From the NCBI GenBank assembly GCA_964450435.1, contig CAYVCX010000067.1, positions 1-14,540 of the forward strand: a stretch of DNA of 14,540 nucleotides, given 5' to 3'. Positions 8,839 to 14,540 of the stretch are shown here, piece by piece. Both the position numbers and the translations under genes were made by a program. The notes beneath the pieces are model-generated. The model did no database searches. It saw only the letters and a list, made by a program, of their open reading frames with translations, and was not told where the DNA came from. The stretch's first letter is position 1. Each line of letters starts with the position of its first letter. The stretch is from SKLM01 sp964450435. GTDB lineage: Bacteria; Chloroflexota; Anaerolineae; B4-G1.

Positions 8839-9477
8839 ATGAGGAACTTGGGGTCGCGTGTCTTCTGGGGATTTCTGCTCATTGCTGCCGGCGTCTTGTT
8901 TTTGCTCCAGAGTCTCGGCATCATCCGGGTGACCGCGTTTTTCTGGCCTGTGCTGATAGGCGTCGCCAGTCTAGCTTTCCTGTTCGTCTTCTTGAGAGCA
9001 CCGAAGGGCAACTGGTGGGCAGCGATCCCCGGTTTCGTGCTCCTCAGCGTGGCGGCGATCGCTTTGCTGGAGCAACTGGCGCCAGGGGTTGGGCAGACCT
9101 GGAATGGGCCGCTCTTCCTGGGTAGCATTGCGTTGGCCTTTTGGTTGATCTACCTGGCCAACCCTGAGCATTGGTGGGCTGTCATACCGGGGGGAGTGCT
9201 GCTAACACTGGCTTTGGTGGCGGGGCTCTCACCGGTTCTCCAAGAAGTTGAGATGGGCGGGATCTTCTTCCTGGGCCTGGGTCTCACGTTTGCAGTGCTG
9301 GCACTCCTCCCAACGCCTCAGGGCAGGTTGACTTGGTCGATCATTCCCGCAATCGTGCTCTTGGCGATGGGAGCGCTGATCACGGCAGCTGCGGCCGAGC
9401 TGATCAACTACGTCTGGCCCACCCTGCTGATTCTGGGGGGTCTCTATCTGTTGTACCGCACGTTCAGGCCTCACTAG
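8839..9477 (+). CDS. Polytopic membrane protein made of four 53-residue LiaI-like repeats
   Basis: The product has 212 residues, almost all hydrophobic, with about eight membrane helices and no soluble domain. It is an internal four-fold repeat. WW/WW/TW signatures at 9013, 9172 and 9331 are spaced by exactly 159 bases (53 residues), each followed by a helix (IPGFVLLS, IPGGVLLT, IPAIVLLA) and a second helix (SLAFLFVFL, ALAFWLIYL, LTFAVLALL). The N-terminal unit (VFWGFLLIAAGVLFLLQSLG) matches the membrane module of both neighbours. ATG 8839 follows AAAGGAG (8827-8833). The next gene starts 20 bases after the stop, so all three are surely co-transcribed. It probably associates with the two flanking proteins in the membrane, but its exact role is unknown. 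Confidence 0.8.
   Translation: MRNLGSRVFWGFLLIAAGVLFLLQSLGIIRVTAFFWPVLIGVASLAFLFVFLRAPKGNWWAAIPGFVLLSVAAIALLEQLAPGVGQTWNGPLFLGSIALAFWLIYLANPEHWWAVIPGGVLLTLALVAGLSPVLQEVEMGGIFFLGLGLTFAVLALLPTPQGRLTWSIIPAIVLLAMGALITAAAAELINYVWPTLLILGGLYLLYRTFRPH
8854..9474 (+). repeat. Four-fold 53-residue membrane repeat
   Basis: Units begin near 8854, 9013, 9172 and 9331. The last three are exactly 159 bases apart; the first matches with a one-residue offset. Each unit encodes a two-helix hairpin, and the total of 212 residues equals four units. Similarity is at the protein level, so the duplications are old. Confidence 0.7.
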
Positions 9478-9497
9478 GGAGCGGACAGAGGAGTGAC

Positions 9498-10409
9498 ATG
9501 AGCAAGAGACACGGTCGCCGGCGCGGTGGACTGGTTGGTCCGTTCATCCTGATCAGCCTGGGCATTATCTTCCTGTTGAACAACCTCGGCCTGTTGAGTT
9601 GGAGCATCTGGGAAACCCTCCTCAGATTGTGGCCCATCCTTCTGGTCGCCACAGGGTTGGATCTTATCCTCGGTCAGCGCTCCGCTTGGGGCTCGCTTCT
9701 GGCCCTCGTGCTGACCCTGGCTGTATTGGGAGGTGCTCTGTGGCTCTCCGGTACGGAGGTCGAATGGCAGCGGGCAGCGCGGCGTGAGGAGATTGCCCAG
9801 GGTGTCGGCGCCGCCAGGAAAGCCAAGCTGGTCATCGCCCCCGGTGTCGGGACGCTATCCATTAAAGCGGCATCAGATCCCGTGAATCTGGTGCAGGGGA
9901 GTATCGTCCTCGGGCGCCGAGAAGAGCTTGAGCGTCACTTCAGGGTGGAGGATGGGACTGGTACGTTCGTACTGGGCACCCAGACCAGCTCTTTTGGCCC
10001 CTCCGCCATCGGCCTGGGCGGACAGCGACGGTGGAATCTGCAACTGAGTTCCGATGTCCCTTTGCGCCTGGAGACGAATCTGGGCGTGGGAGAACAGGAT
10101 CTCGACCTTACAGGCGTCGCGCTGAACGGTCTCGATGTGGAGCAAGGCATCGGACGGGCAACCGTCACCCTCCCCAGGGATGGACATTTCGAGGCGCGAA
10201 TCGAAGGCGCCATTGGGGAGACTATCGTCATAATCCCTGAAGTGCTGGCTGCTCGGGTTCGATTGAATACAGGGCTCAGCGGACGGCGACTACCACCCGG
10301 GTATCGCTGCGAGGACGACGTATGTACCTCGCCGAGATACGAGACTGCTGACCACCGAGTGGACCTCGAGGTGAGTCAGGCCATCGGGAACATCGTGATC
10401 AGACACTAA
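9498..10409 (+). CDS. LiaF-like membrane protein with beta-rich C-terminal domain
   Basis: I start at ATG 9498, behind AGAGGAG (9487-9493), not at the in-frame GTG 9333, which would overlap the previous gene. The product is 303 residues. A basic N-terminus (MSKRHGRRRGG) precedes the two-helix module (about residues 13-58, with LGIIFLLNNLGLLSW), then a third helix (about 64-83, LLALVLTLAVLGGALWLSG). The rest (about 105-303) is strand-rich with Gly turns (APGVGTLSIKA, NLGVGEQDLDLTG, GIGRATVTLP), as in LiaF-type domains. Its C-terminus (CTSPRYETADHRVDLEVSQA) parallels YQSPDYDTAQNKLDVEVEAG of the first operon gene, marking the two as paralogues. It is last in the operon; two hairpins follow. Confidence 0.85.
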   Translation: MSKRHGRRRGGLVGPFILISLGIIFLLNNLGLLSWSIWETLLRLWPILLVATGLDLILGQRSAWGSLLALVLTLAVLGGALWLSGTEVEWQRAARREEIAQGVGAARKAKLVIAPGVGTLSIKAASDPVNLVQGSIVLGRREELERHFRVEDGTGTFVLGTQTSSFGPSAIGLGGQRRWNLQLSSDVPLRLETNLGVGEQDLDLTGVALNGLDVEQGIGRATVTLPRDGHFEARIEGAIGETIVIIPEVLAARVRLNTGLSGRRLPPGYRCEDDVCTSPRYETADHRVDLEVSQAIGNIVIRH

Positions 10410-10434
10410 GGTTGCCAGAGCGCGCCCTTGCATC

Positions 10435-10497
10435 CCGCGTCACGGGTGAAGGACAGGACGCGGTCATCAGAATCTCCCCGGAACGTTCCTACGGGGA
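10435..10497 (+). terminator. Two tandem hairpins after the Lia-like operon
   Basis: The first stem is CCGCGTC (10435-10441) with GACGCGG (10457-10463). The second is TCCCCG (10475-10480) with CGGGGA (10492-10497), whose 11-base loop contains the palindrome GAACGTTC. No T-tract follows the second stem. They could terminate the operon or act in the leader of the phosphatase gene. Confidence 0.4.
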
Positions 10498-10586
10498 AAG
10501 TGTGCGTGTAGGTCAATCTCCCACCGCGGATGCACGGGACGACGGGCGCCGCAGCGCATTGCGAAGCCGGAGATCGGCCAGAATCC

Positions 10587-11390
10587 ATGAACAGCTACAG
10601 ACAAGACTACCACGTTCACACCAGGTTCTCGCTGGACAGTGAGGCGAGTATGGCAACTGCCTGCCAGGCAGCCATGGCCGCAGGGATCCAAGAAATCGCC
10701 TTCACCGATCACCTGGATTTCGGCCCTGACGACTCGCCTGGCTACTTCCGCAAGCTTGAGTACCTGGCCGCCATTGAGGGGTGTCGCGTCCGCTATGGCG
10801 ATCAGCTGACCGTGCGAGCCGGGGTGGAGGTGGGCGAGCCACACATCTTCGCAGAACGGGCTTTTGGAATTATCGACGGGCAGGATTTCGACATCGTTCT
10901 GGGATCGGCCCACTACGCCATGGGAATGCAGGCGGCGTGGATGGAGGGCTTCTTCGAGCAACCACTCCGTGAAGCCTACCGATCCTACTTCAAACAGGTC
11001 GTCGGACTCGCTGCAGAAGGGGATTTTGACGTGCTGGCCCATATCGACCTGGTCAAGCGGGATGCGCGCAACTTCGGCAGGGCCTACGATGGTCCTGAAC
11101 CCTACGGCGATATGATCCGAACCGCCCTGAGATCAATCGTAGAACGGGGCAAGGGGATTGAGCTGAACACGTCTCCGCTGCGGCATGGGCAGCCGGCGCC
11201 GTGTCCTTCCCTGGAGATCTTGCGCTGGTATCGGGAATTGGGCGGCGAGATTCTGACCATTGGATCGGACGCGCACTCTCCTGCCGCAGTGGGCGCAGAT
11301 TGTGACTCGGCGATAGATATGGCCAAGTCGGCGGGATTCGAGTACCTGACCTGCTTCCGTAAGAGAGCTTTGGGTTGGATTCGAATATGA
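10587..11390 (+). CDS. hisJ: PHP-family phosphatase, HisJ-type histidinol-phosphatase
   Basis: From ATG 10587 the product has 267 residues, the usual length of HisJ. The metal-binding residues of the PHP fold are present in order: His9-x-His11 (YHVHTRFS), Asp41-His42 (AFTDHLDF), Glu81 (AGVEVGEPH), His109 (LGSAHY), His152 (LAHIDLVKR) and Asp228-x-His230 (IGSDAHSP). GIELNTSPLRHG (190-201) matches the histidinol-phosphatase subgroup. The expected reaction is L-histidinol phosphate to L-histidinol plus phosphate, the penultimate step of histidine synthesis, in the cytoplasm with bound metal ions. No other his gene is nearby, so another phospho-substrate remains possible. An in-frame start at 10530 would add 19 residues before the fold and is less likely. 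No strong ribosome site is seen. Confidence 0.88.
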   Translation: MNSYRQDYHVHTRFSLDSEASMATACQAAMAAGIQEIAFTDHLDFGPDDSPGYFRKLEYLAAIEGCRVRYGDQLTVRAGVEVGEPHIFAERAFGIIDGQDFDIVLGSAHYAMGMQAAWMEGFFEQPLREAYRSYFKQVVGLAAEGDFDVLAHIDLVKRDARNFGRAYDGPEPYGDMIRTALRSIVERGKGIELNTSPLRHGQPAPCPSLEILRWYRELGGEILTIGSDAHSPAAVGADCDSAIDMAKSAGFEYLTCFRKRALGWIRI

Positions 11391-11852
11391 GTAGCAGACA
11401 GGGTGCCTGCGAGGCCATTCGCTGGGTGTTGCTGCGGCACGTCGGCACGGTCCGTCCAAGGGAAGTCCTGAAGCTGCCTGGAGGCACTCCGTGGCTTCCG
11501 TTTGCGAAGACGGCCTCTCTCCCAGCCGCCCCGATGCAGGGAACGGGTTCCATCAACAATCCCTCGGCCACAGATCGTGGGCCGGCGCCTCGTACGCTCC
11601 TCCACGCGCTCTCCGTCCCGCGGCTTGATTCTAGTGCCACTTTCGCCCCGTGGGGAGTCATCTCAATCCGCGAGAGACGTTGGGCTTCAGCGAACGCCGC
11701 GCGTTGGGTGATCGGTGCAGTTCTCCGGCGTCCTGTTCCGGGGTCGCGTCCCTGCCACGAATGGCACCAGCCAAGTACGTTCAGCCTCTCACAGATGGAG
11801 CAGGATCGTTGCAGAAGCCACGAACGGAGCCCAGCGCTCTCTCCAGCGGTTC

Positions 11853-11881
11853 TTGCCTCAGGGTTCTGCTCCTGTTATAAT
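11853..11881 (+). promoter_or_regulatory. Near-consensus extended -10 promoter
   Basis: TTGCCT (11853-11858), a 17-base spacer and TATAAT (11876-11881) match sigma-70/SigA boxes, and TG at 11873-11874 adds an extended -10 element. The expected start site is near 11888. No protein gene starts within 450 bases, which suggests a non-coding transcript or a long leader. Confidence 0.65.
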
Positions 11882-11887
11882 GCGGGC

Positions 11888-12060
11888 TGCTTACACGAGA
11901 GCGAGACGTAGTTGATTGGCATCGCAGGCCCATGCTACGGCCTGGTCCAGCTCTGTGGTCGGTGCCGAGGAGCGGACTGCATCTCGCCCGGCGGATGGAC
12001 TGTGGCCGTCTGCGCCGGTCTGAGTAGCATCCCGGGATATAGGCAGTCCGCTGCGGTCAG
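11888..12060 (+). ncRNA. Candidate structured small RNA
   Basis: Downstream of the promoter, CAGGCC (11925-11930) and GGCCTG (11939-11944) form a hairpin with an 8-base loop. Next, AGCGGACTGC (11971-11980) pairs perfectly with GCAGTCCGCT (12043-12052). Inside it, across a symmetric 6-base internal loop, CCCGG (11987-11991) pairs with CCGGG (12032-12036), and GATG (11994-11997) with CATC (12028-12031). The loop of the first hairpin (ATGCTAC, 11932-11938) is complementary to GTAGCAT at 12024-12030, a possible kissing contact. I do not recognise tmRNA, RNase P RNA, SRP RNA or a known riboswitch; the long bulged rod vaguely recalls 6S RNA. The 3' end is a guess, since no clear terminator is seen. 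Confidence 0.3.
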
Positions 12061-12346
12061 CGTTTCTCACTTCGCTGCCTGAACGTGTCATCGGTGAGGT
12101 CTACACCAACTGGGAAAGCCGTGAGTCCTGTCAGAGGGGCGGAAAGCATGGATGCCCCGGCTCGCCATTGACCTGGTCTGTTGTCTGAGGATGACCTGTG
12201 CGCCAGGCCACCGCCTGACAGCCGATTCGACGGCCCGATCCACAGCAGATTCCGACAAACAGTCTCCGGGTTACCCAATCCGCACATCACGCCAGTCCAC
12301 CCCACGCCCCTCCCCGTGAGACTCCATTGATCACGCCAAGGGTAAG

Positions 12347-12916
12347 ATGGCTCTTCAAATGCCCGGGCAATCGACAGTGCAACATACGATGAACAAACGA
12401 GCCAACGGAGTATCCACGCTGGGGCTGGTTCTATTAGTGGCTTTCGGGCTCCGAGTGTTGCGCCTGGGGGATCCACCCCTCTGGTCCGACGAGATGTACA
12501 GCGTGGCCGTAGCCCGCTATTCGTTCTTTGAAGTGGTGGGGTGGGTCTCTCGGGACAACCATCCCGCCCTCTACTGGTTCGTGCTTTACCCTATCGTGCA
12601 TATCCTAGGTGACGGAGCATTGCTAGTCCGATTTCCCTCCGCCCTGATGGGAACAGCAACCGTAGCGCTCACGTACGCTGCCGGAAGACAGATCTTATCC
12701 AGTCGTGGGGCCGGGCTTTTTGCCGCGCTGTTGCTGACCGCCTCACTTATTCAGATGGTCTATTCGCAAGAGGCGCATATGTATGCACGGCTCGCCTTGT
12801 TCGGCACGGTATGCATCCTACTTCTGCATCGAACGGCCGTTTGGGGCGGTGTGTTGAACTGGGTACTGTTCGGGGTACGGCCGGAGCGACAGCGCGCAGT
12901 CGCCACTACGGCCTGA
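12347..12916 (+). pseudogene. Truncated GT-C glycosyltransferase (family 39-like), N-terminal part
   Basis: The open frame gives 189 residues from ATG 12347 (AAGGG at 12338-12342) or 175 from ATG 12389; the choice is uncertain. It begins with a membrane helix, then DPPLWSDE, the Asp-Glu motif in the first outer loop of GT-C glycosyltransferases that use lipid-linked sugars. DNHPALYWFVLYP and SQEAHMYA follow, with helices between, all in the expected order. After NWVLFG the sequence loses similarity and stops at 12916. Full members of this family have roughly 450-700 residues, so most helices and the C-terminal domain are missing. Adding one base to the G run 12872-12875 would carry the reading, through residues like SRHYGL, without a stop into the frame of the next gene. 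It is therefore either a decayed gene, a deletion fusion, or a sequencing or assembly error. Confidence 0.7.
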
Positions 12917-12939
12917 GCCGCGCGATTGCTCTCACCGGA

Positions 12940-13276
12940 ATGGGTTCGCGCATGCACCGTTGTCCGCTACTGGCAATCATTGTGGCCTATCTCTCATTGG
13001 GTGTTCTCTACTCGGCGATGTCGCCCGTGTTCGAGGCTCCCGATGAACTCCAACACTACGGCTACGTTCGGCATCTGCTCTCAGAGCGGCGTCTGCCACC
13101 TGGAAACGACAACTCAGTCGCCGGACACGAAGGTTCTCAACCGCCGGTCTACTACGTTGTTGCGGCGCTGAGCACAGCCTGGCGAAGCCATGAGCCTCCT
13201 CTCAGGCTGGAGCCGAATACGTACTATGGAAACTACCAGGCCCCCGGGACGATCGACGACAACAAGAACGCTTTCC
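12940..13276 (+). CDS. GT-C glycosyltransferase-like membrane protein, N-terminal part
   Basis: The reading frame from ATG 12940 (or ATG 12952) gives 112 residues up to the scaffold gap. It has a membrane helix (about residues 9-27), then SPVFEAPDELQHYGYVRHLL with an Asp-Glu pair at 35-36, the first outer loop motif of GT-C or DUF2142-like proteins. GSQPPVYYVVAAL follows. The part ends DNKNAF just before the gap. The same gene resumes on the far side in another frame (see 13377-14540). No clear ribosome site is seen, and the same frame is open upstream into the truncated glycosyltransferase, so the true start is uncertain. Confidence 0.75.
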
Positions 13277-13376
13277 NNNNNNNNNNNNNNNNNNNNNNNN
13301 NNNNNNNNNNNNNNNNNNNNNNNNNNNNNNNNNNNNNNNNNNNNNNNNNNNNNNNNNNNNNNNNNNNNNNNNNNNN
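13277..13376. other. Assembly gap of exactly 100 Ns inside a gene
   Basis: All bases 13277-13376 are N, the usual placeholder for a gap of unknown size. Both edges carry the same 11-mer, GAACGCTTTCC (13266-13276 and 13377-13387). The coding frame is +1 on the left and shifts on the right, so the true gap length should be 3k+2 bases. Confidence 0.97.
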
Positions 13377-14540
13377 GAACGCTTTCCGTGGCGCGGAACT
13401 GTGCTGACGGTTCGGATCACTCGGCTCGTCAACCTCCTGTTCGGGGCGCTCACGGTTGGGGCCACCTACCTTCTGGCGCAGGAAGCCTTCTGCAAGGACC
13501 GCATCTTCGCACGGTGTGCGGCTGCCACGGTGGCCTTCACGCCTCAGTTCCTGTTCATCAGCTCAGCAATCAACAACGATGTTGCCGCCAGCGCGTTTTC
13601 GACAGTGACTCTGTGGCTGCTCGTGGGCGGAGTACGGCGGGAGTATTCACGGAACCGCGCGGCCCTGCTGGGCGCCGCCATCGGTCTGGCTGTCATTTCG
13701 AAGGTGAGTGCCCTGGCGCTCCTGCCCTTGACGCTTGTTGCTGTGGGCCTAGAGACGCGGGGGCGCGGGGCTGCATTAGAACCCTCTCGACGCTTGAGAC
13801 ACGTGGCCGGGCGTTGGACAATAGTCCTTGTGGTGGCCTTCATCGTTGGTGGATGGTGGTATGTACGTAACGGCCTCTTGTATGCAGATCCGCTCGGCGT
13901 GCAGACCCACTTCCAGACCTGGTGGCGGTATGAGGAGCCTCTCCCTCTGCTCGGCCTCAGGAGCCAGTTGCCGGGGGTCGCCTTGTCTTTCTGGGCCGCA
14001 TTCGGTATGGGAAATGTTCATCTGCCGCGGGGTGCCTACTTGTTCATGGCATCGGTGGTGGCCCTGGCGCTCTGTGGGCTCGCGGTCTGGGCTGTACAGG
14101 CCTGGCGTTCGGACAAACGACCAGGTCCCCGCGCGTGGTCGCTTGGGCTCTTGGCGCTTTGGACCGCGGTGCTCCTAGCTGCACTCCTCCGATGGATGCA
14201 GCTCGTCAAAGCGCCTCTGGGCCGATTGCTCTTCCCAGCAATTGGAGCTGCCTCCACTTTGATCGTCTGGGGGCTGGCCCAGCTTGTTTCGTACGGGTTA
14301 CAGTGGGCGGGCGGCGCCTCACATCGTCGTGCTCATACCTTACGCACCGTGCTCACTGCGTATTCGGCCGTCCTCTTCGCTATCGCTGCTGCTGCACCTT
14401 TCTTGACCATCGGCCCTGCCTACGCCCGCCCTGCTCTCCTGTCCCGGCAGAAGATTGACGCACGTGCGCAGCCCACGGAGATTGAGTTCGGCGATAGCAT
14501 ACGGCTGCTGGGCTACCAGCTTGGTCACCGCGAAGCCCAT
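13377..14540 (+). CDS. GT-C glycosyltransferase-like membrane protein, C-terminal part, runs off the window
   Basis: The frame beginning GAA at 13377 stays open to the end of the window (388 codons) and reads ERFPWRGTVLTVRITRLVNL, the continuation of the gene left of the gap. About eight hydrophobic helices are visible. TPQFLFISSAINNDVAA is the conserved Asn-Asn-Asp loop seen in DUF2142 and related glycosyltransferases. GGWWYVRNGLLYADPLG and APLGRLLFPAIGA are other family blocks. After the last helix the protein enters a soluble region (IEFGDSIRLLGYQLGHR) at the window edge, which resembles the C-terminal domain of large Chloroflexota glycosyltransferases. With the left part it exceeds 500 residues. 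It probably transfers a sugar from a polyprenyl-linked donor at the outer face of the membrane; donor and acceptor are unknown. No internal stop or frameshift was seen. Confidence 0.8.

Larger units (their letters stand above)
11391..12346. other. Long spacer without a convincing protein gene
   Basis: This stretch is 956 bases long. Open frames on both strands (for example 11375-11911 on +, 12057-12476 on -) have poor composition and no recognisable motif. It contains a near-consensus promoter at 11853-11881 and a set of inverted repeats at 11925-12052, described separately. The part from 12060 to 12346 shows nothing I can support. Confidence 0.55.

Noticed and set aside
11375..11911. Open frame of 178 codons after the phosphatase
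   Set aside because: It overlaps the phosphatase end, shows no domain, and its composition is not protein-like.
12057..12476. Minus-strand open frame in the spacer
   Set aside because: It overlaps the start of the glycosyltransferase fragment, with no motifs and no ribosome site.
1..14540. CRISPR arrays, transposases, tRNA or rRNA genes
   Set aside because: I looked for regularly spaced repeats, transposase motifs and tRNA-like cloverleafs and saw none; no mobile-element ends were found.

Overview
The window is GC-rich (roughly 60 %) bacterial scaffold DNA in which every convincing gene lies on the + strand. The gene set suggests a member of the Chloroflexota (Anaerolineae-like), probably from a metagenome assembly: a serpin lipoprotein, LiaI/LiaF-type membrane proteins, large GT-C glycosyltransferases and long spacers. 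That placement is inferred from gene content; there is no rRNA or other marker gene. A run of exactly 100 Ns (13277-13376) is a scaffold gap.

Layout. Positions 64-978 encode a membrane-anchored coiled-coil protein of unknown role. Positions 1048-4192 encode a giant transporter made of an APC-type permease, two UspA domains and a DUF389 membrane domain. Its reading frame is broken once, in a G run at 1322-1325; restoring it gives 1047 residues. Positions 4452-5750 encode a secreted lipoprotein serpin, and 6353-7333 a second lipoprotein ending in two 88-residue tandem repeats. Inverted repeats with the same CUCCCCG/CGGGGAG core follow both.

Positions 8003-10409 form a compact three-gene operon of LiaI/LiaF-type membrane proteins. 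The outer two genes each carry one two-helix membrane module plus a beta-rich C-terminal domain. The middle gene is that membrane module repeated four times with a 53-residue period. The operon probably serves cell-envelope sensing or homeostasis, but no histidine kinase or response regulator is present in the window. A PHP-family phosphatase resembling HisJ follows (10587-11390).

The 11391-12346 interval has no convincing protein gene. It does hold a near-consensus extended -10 promoter (11853-11881), followed by nested inverted repeats that could be a structured small RNA. The right end has two GT-C (family 39-like) glycosyltransferases. The first is cut short after about 190 residues. The second is interrupted by the scaffold gap and runs off the window.

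The most interesting items are the four-part permease/Usp/Usp/DUF389 fusion, the exact four-fold membrane repeat beside its single-copy relatives, the putative promoter and structured RNA, and the surface serpin with its repeat lipoprotein neighbour.
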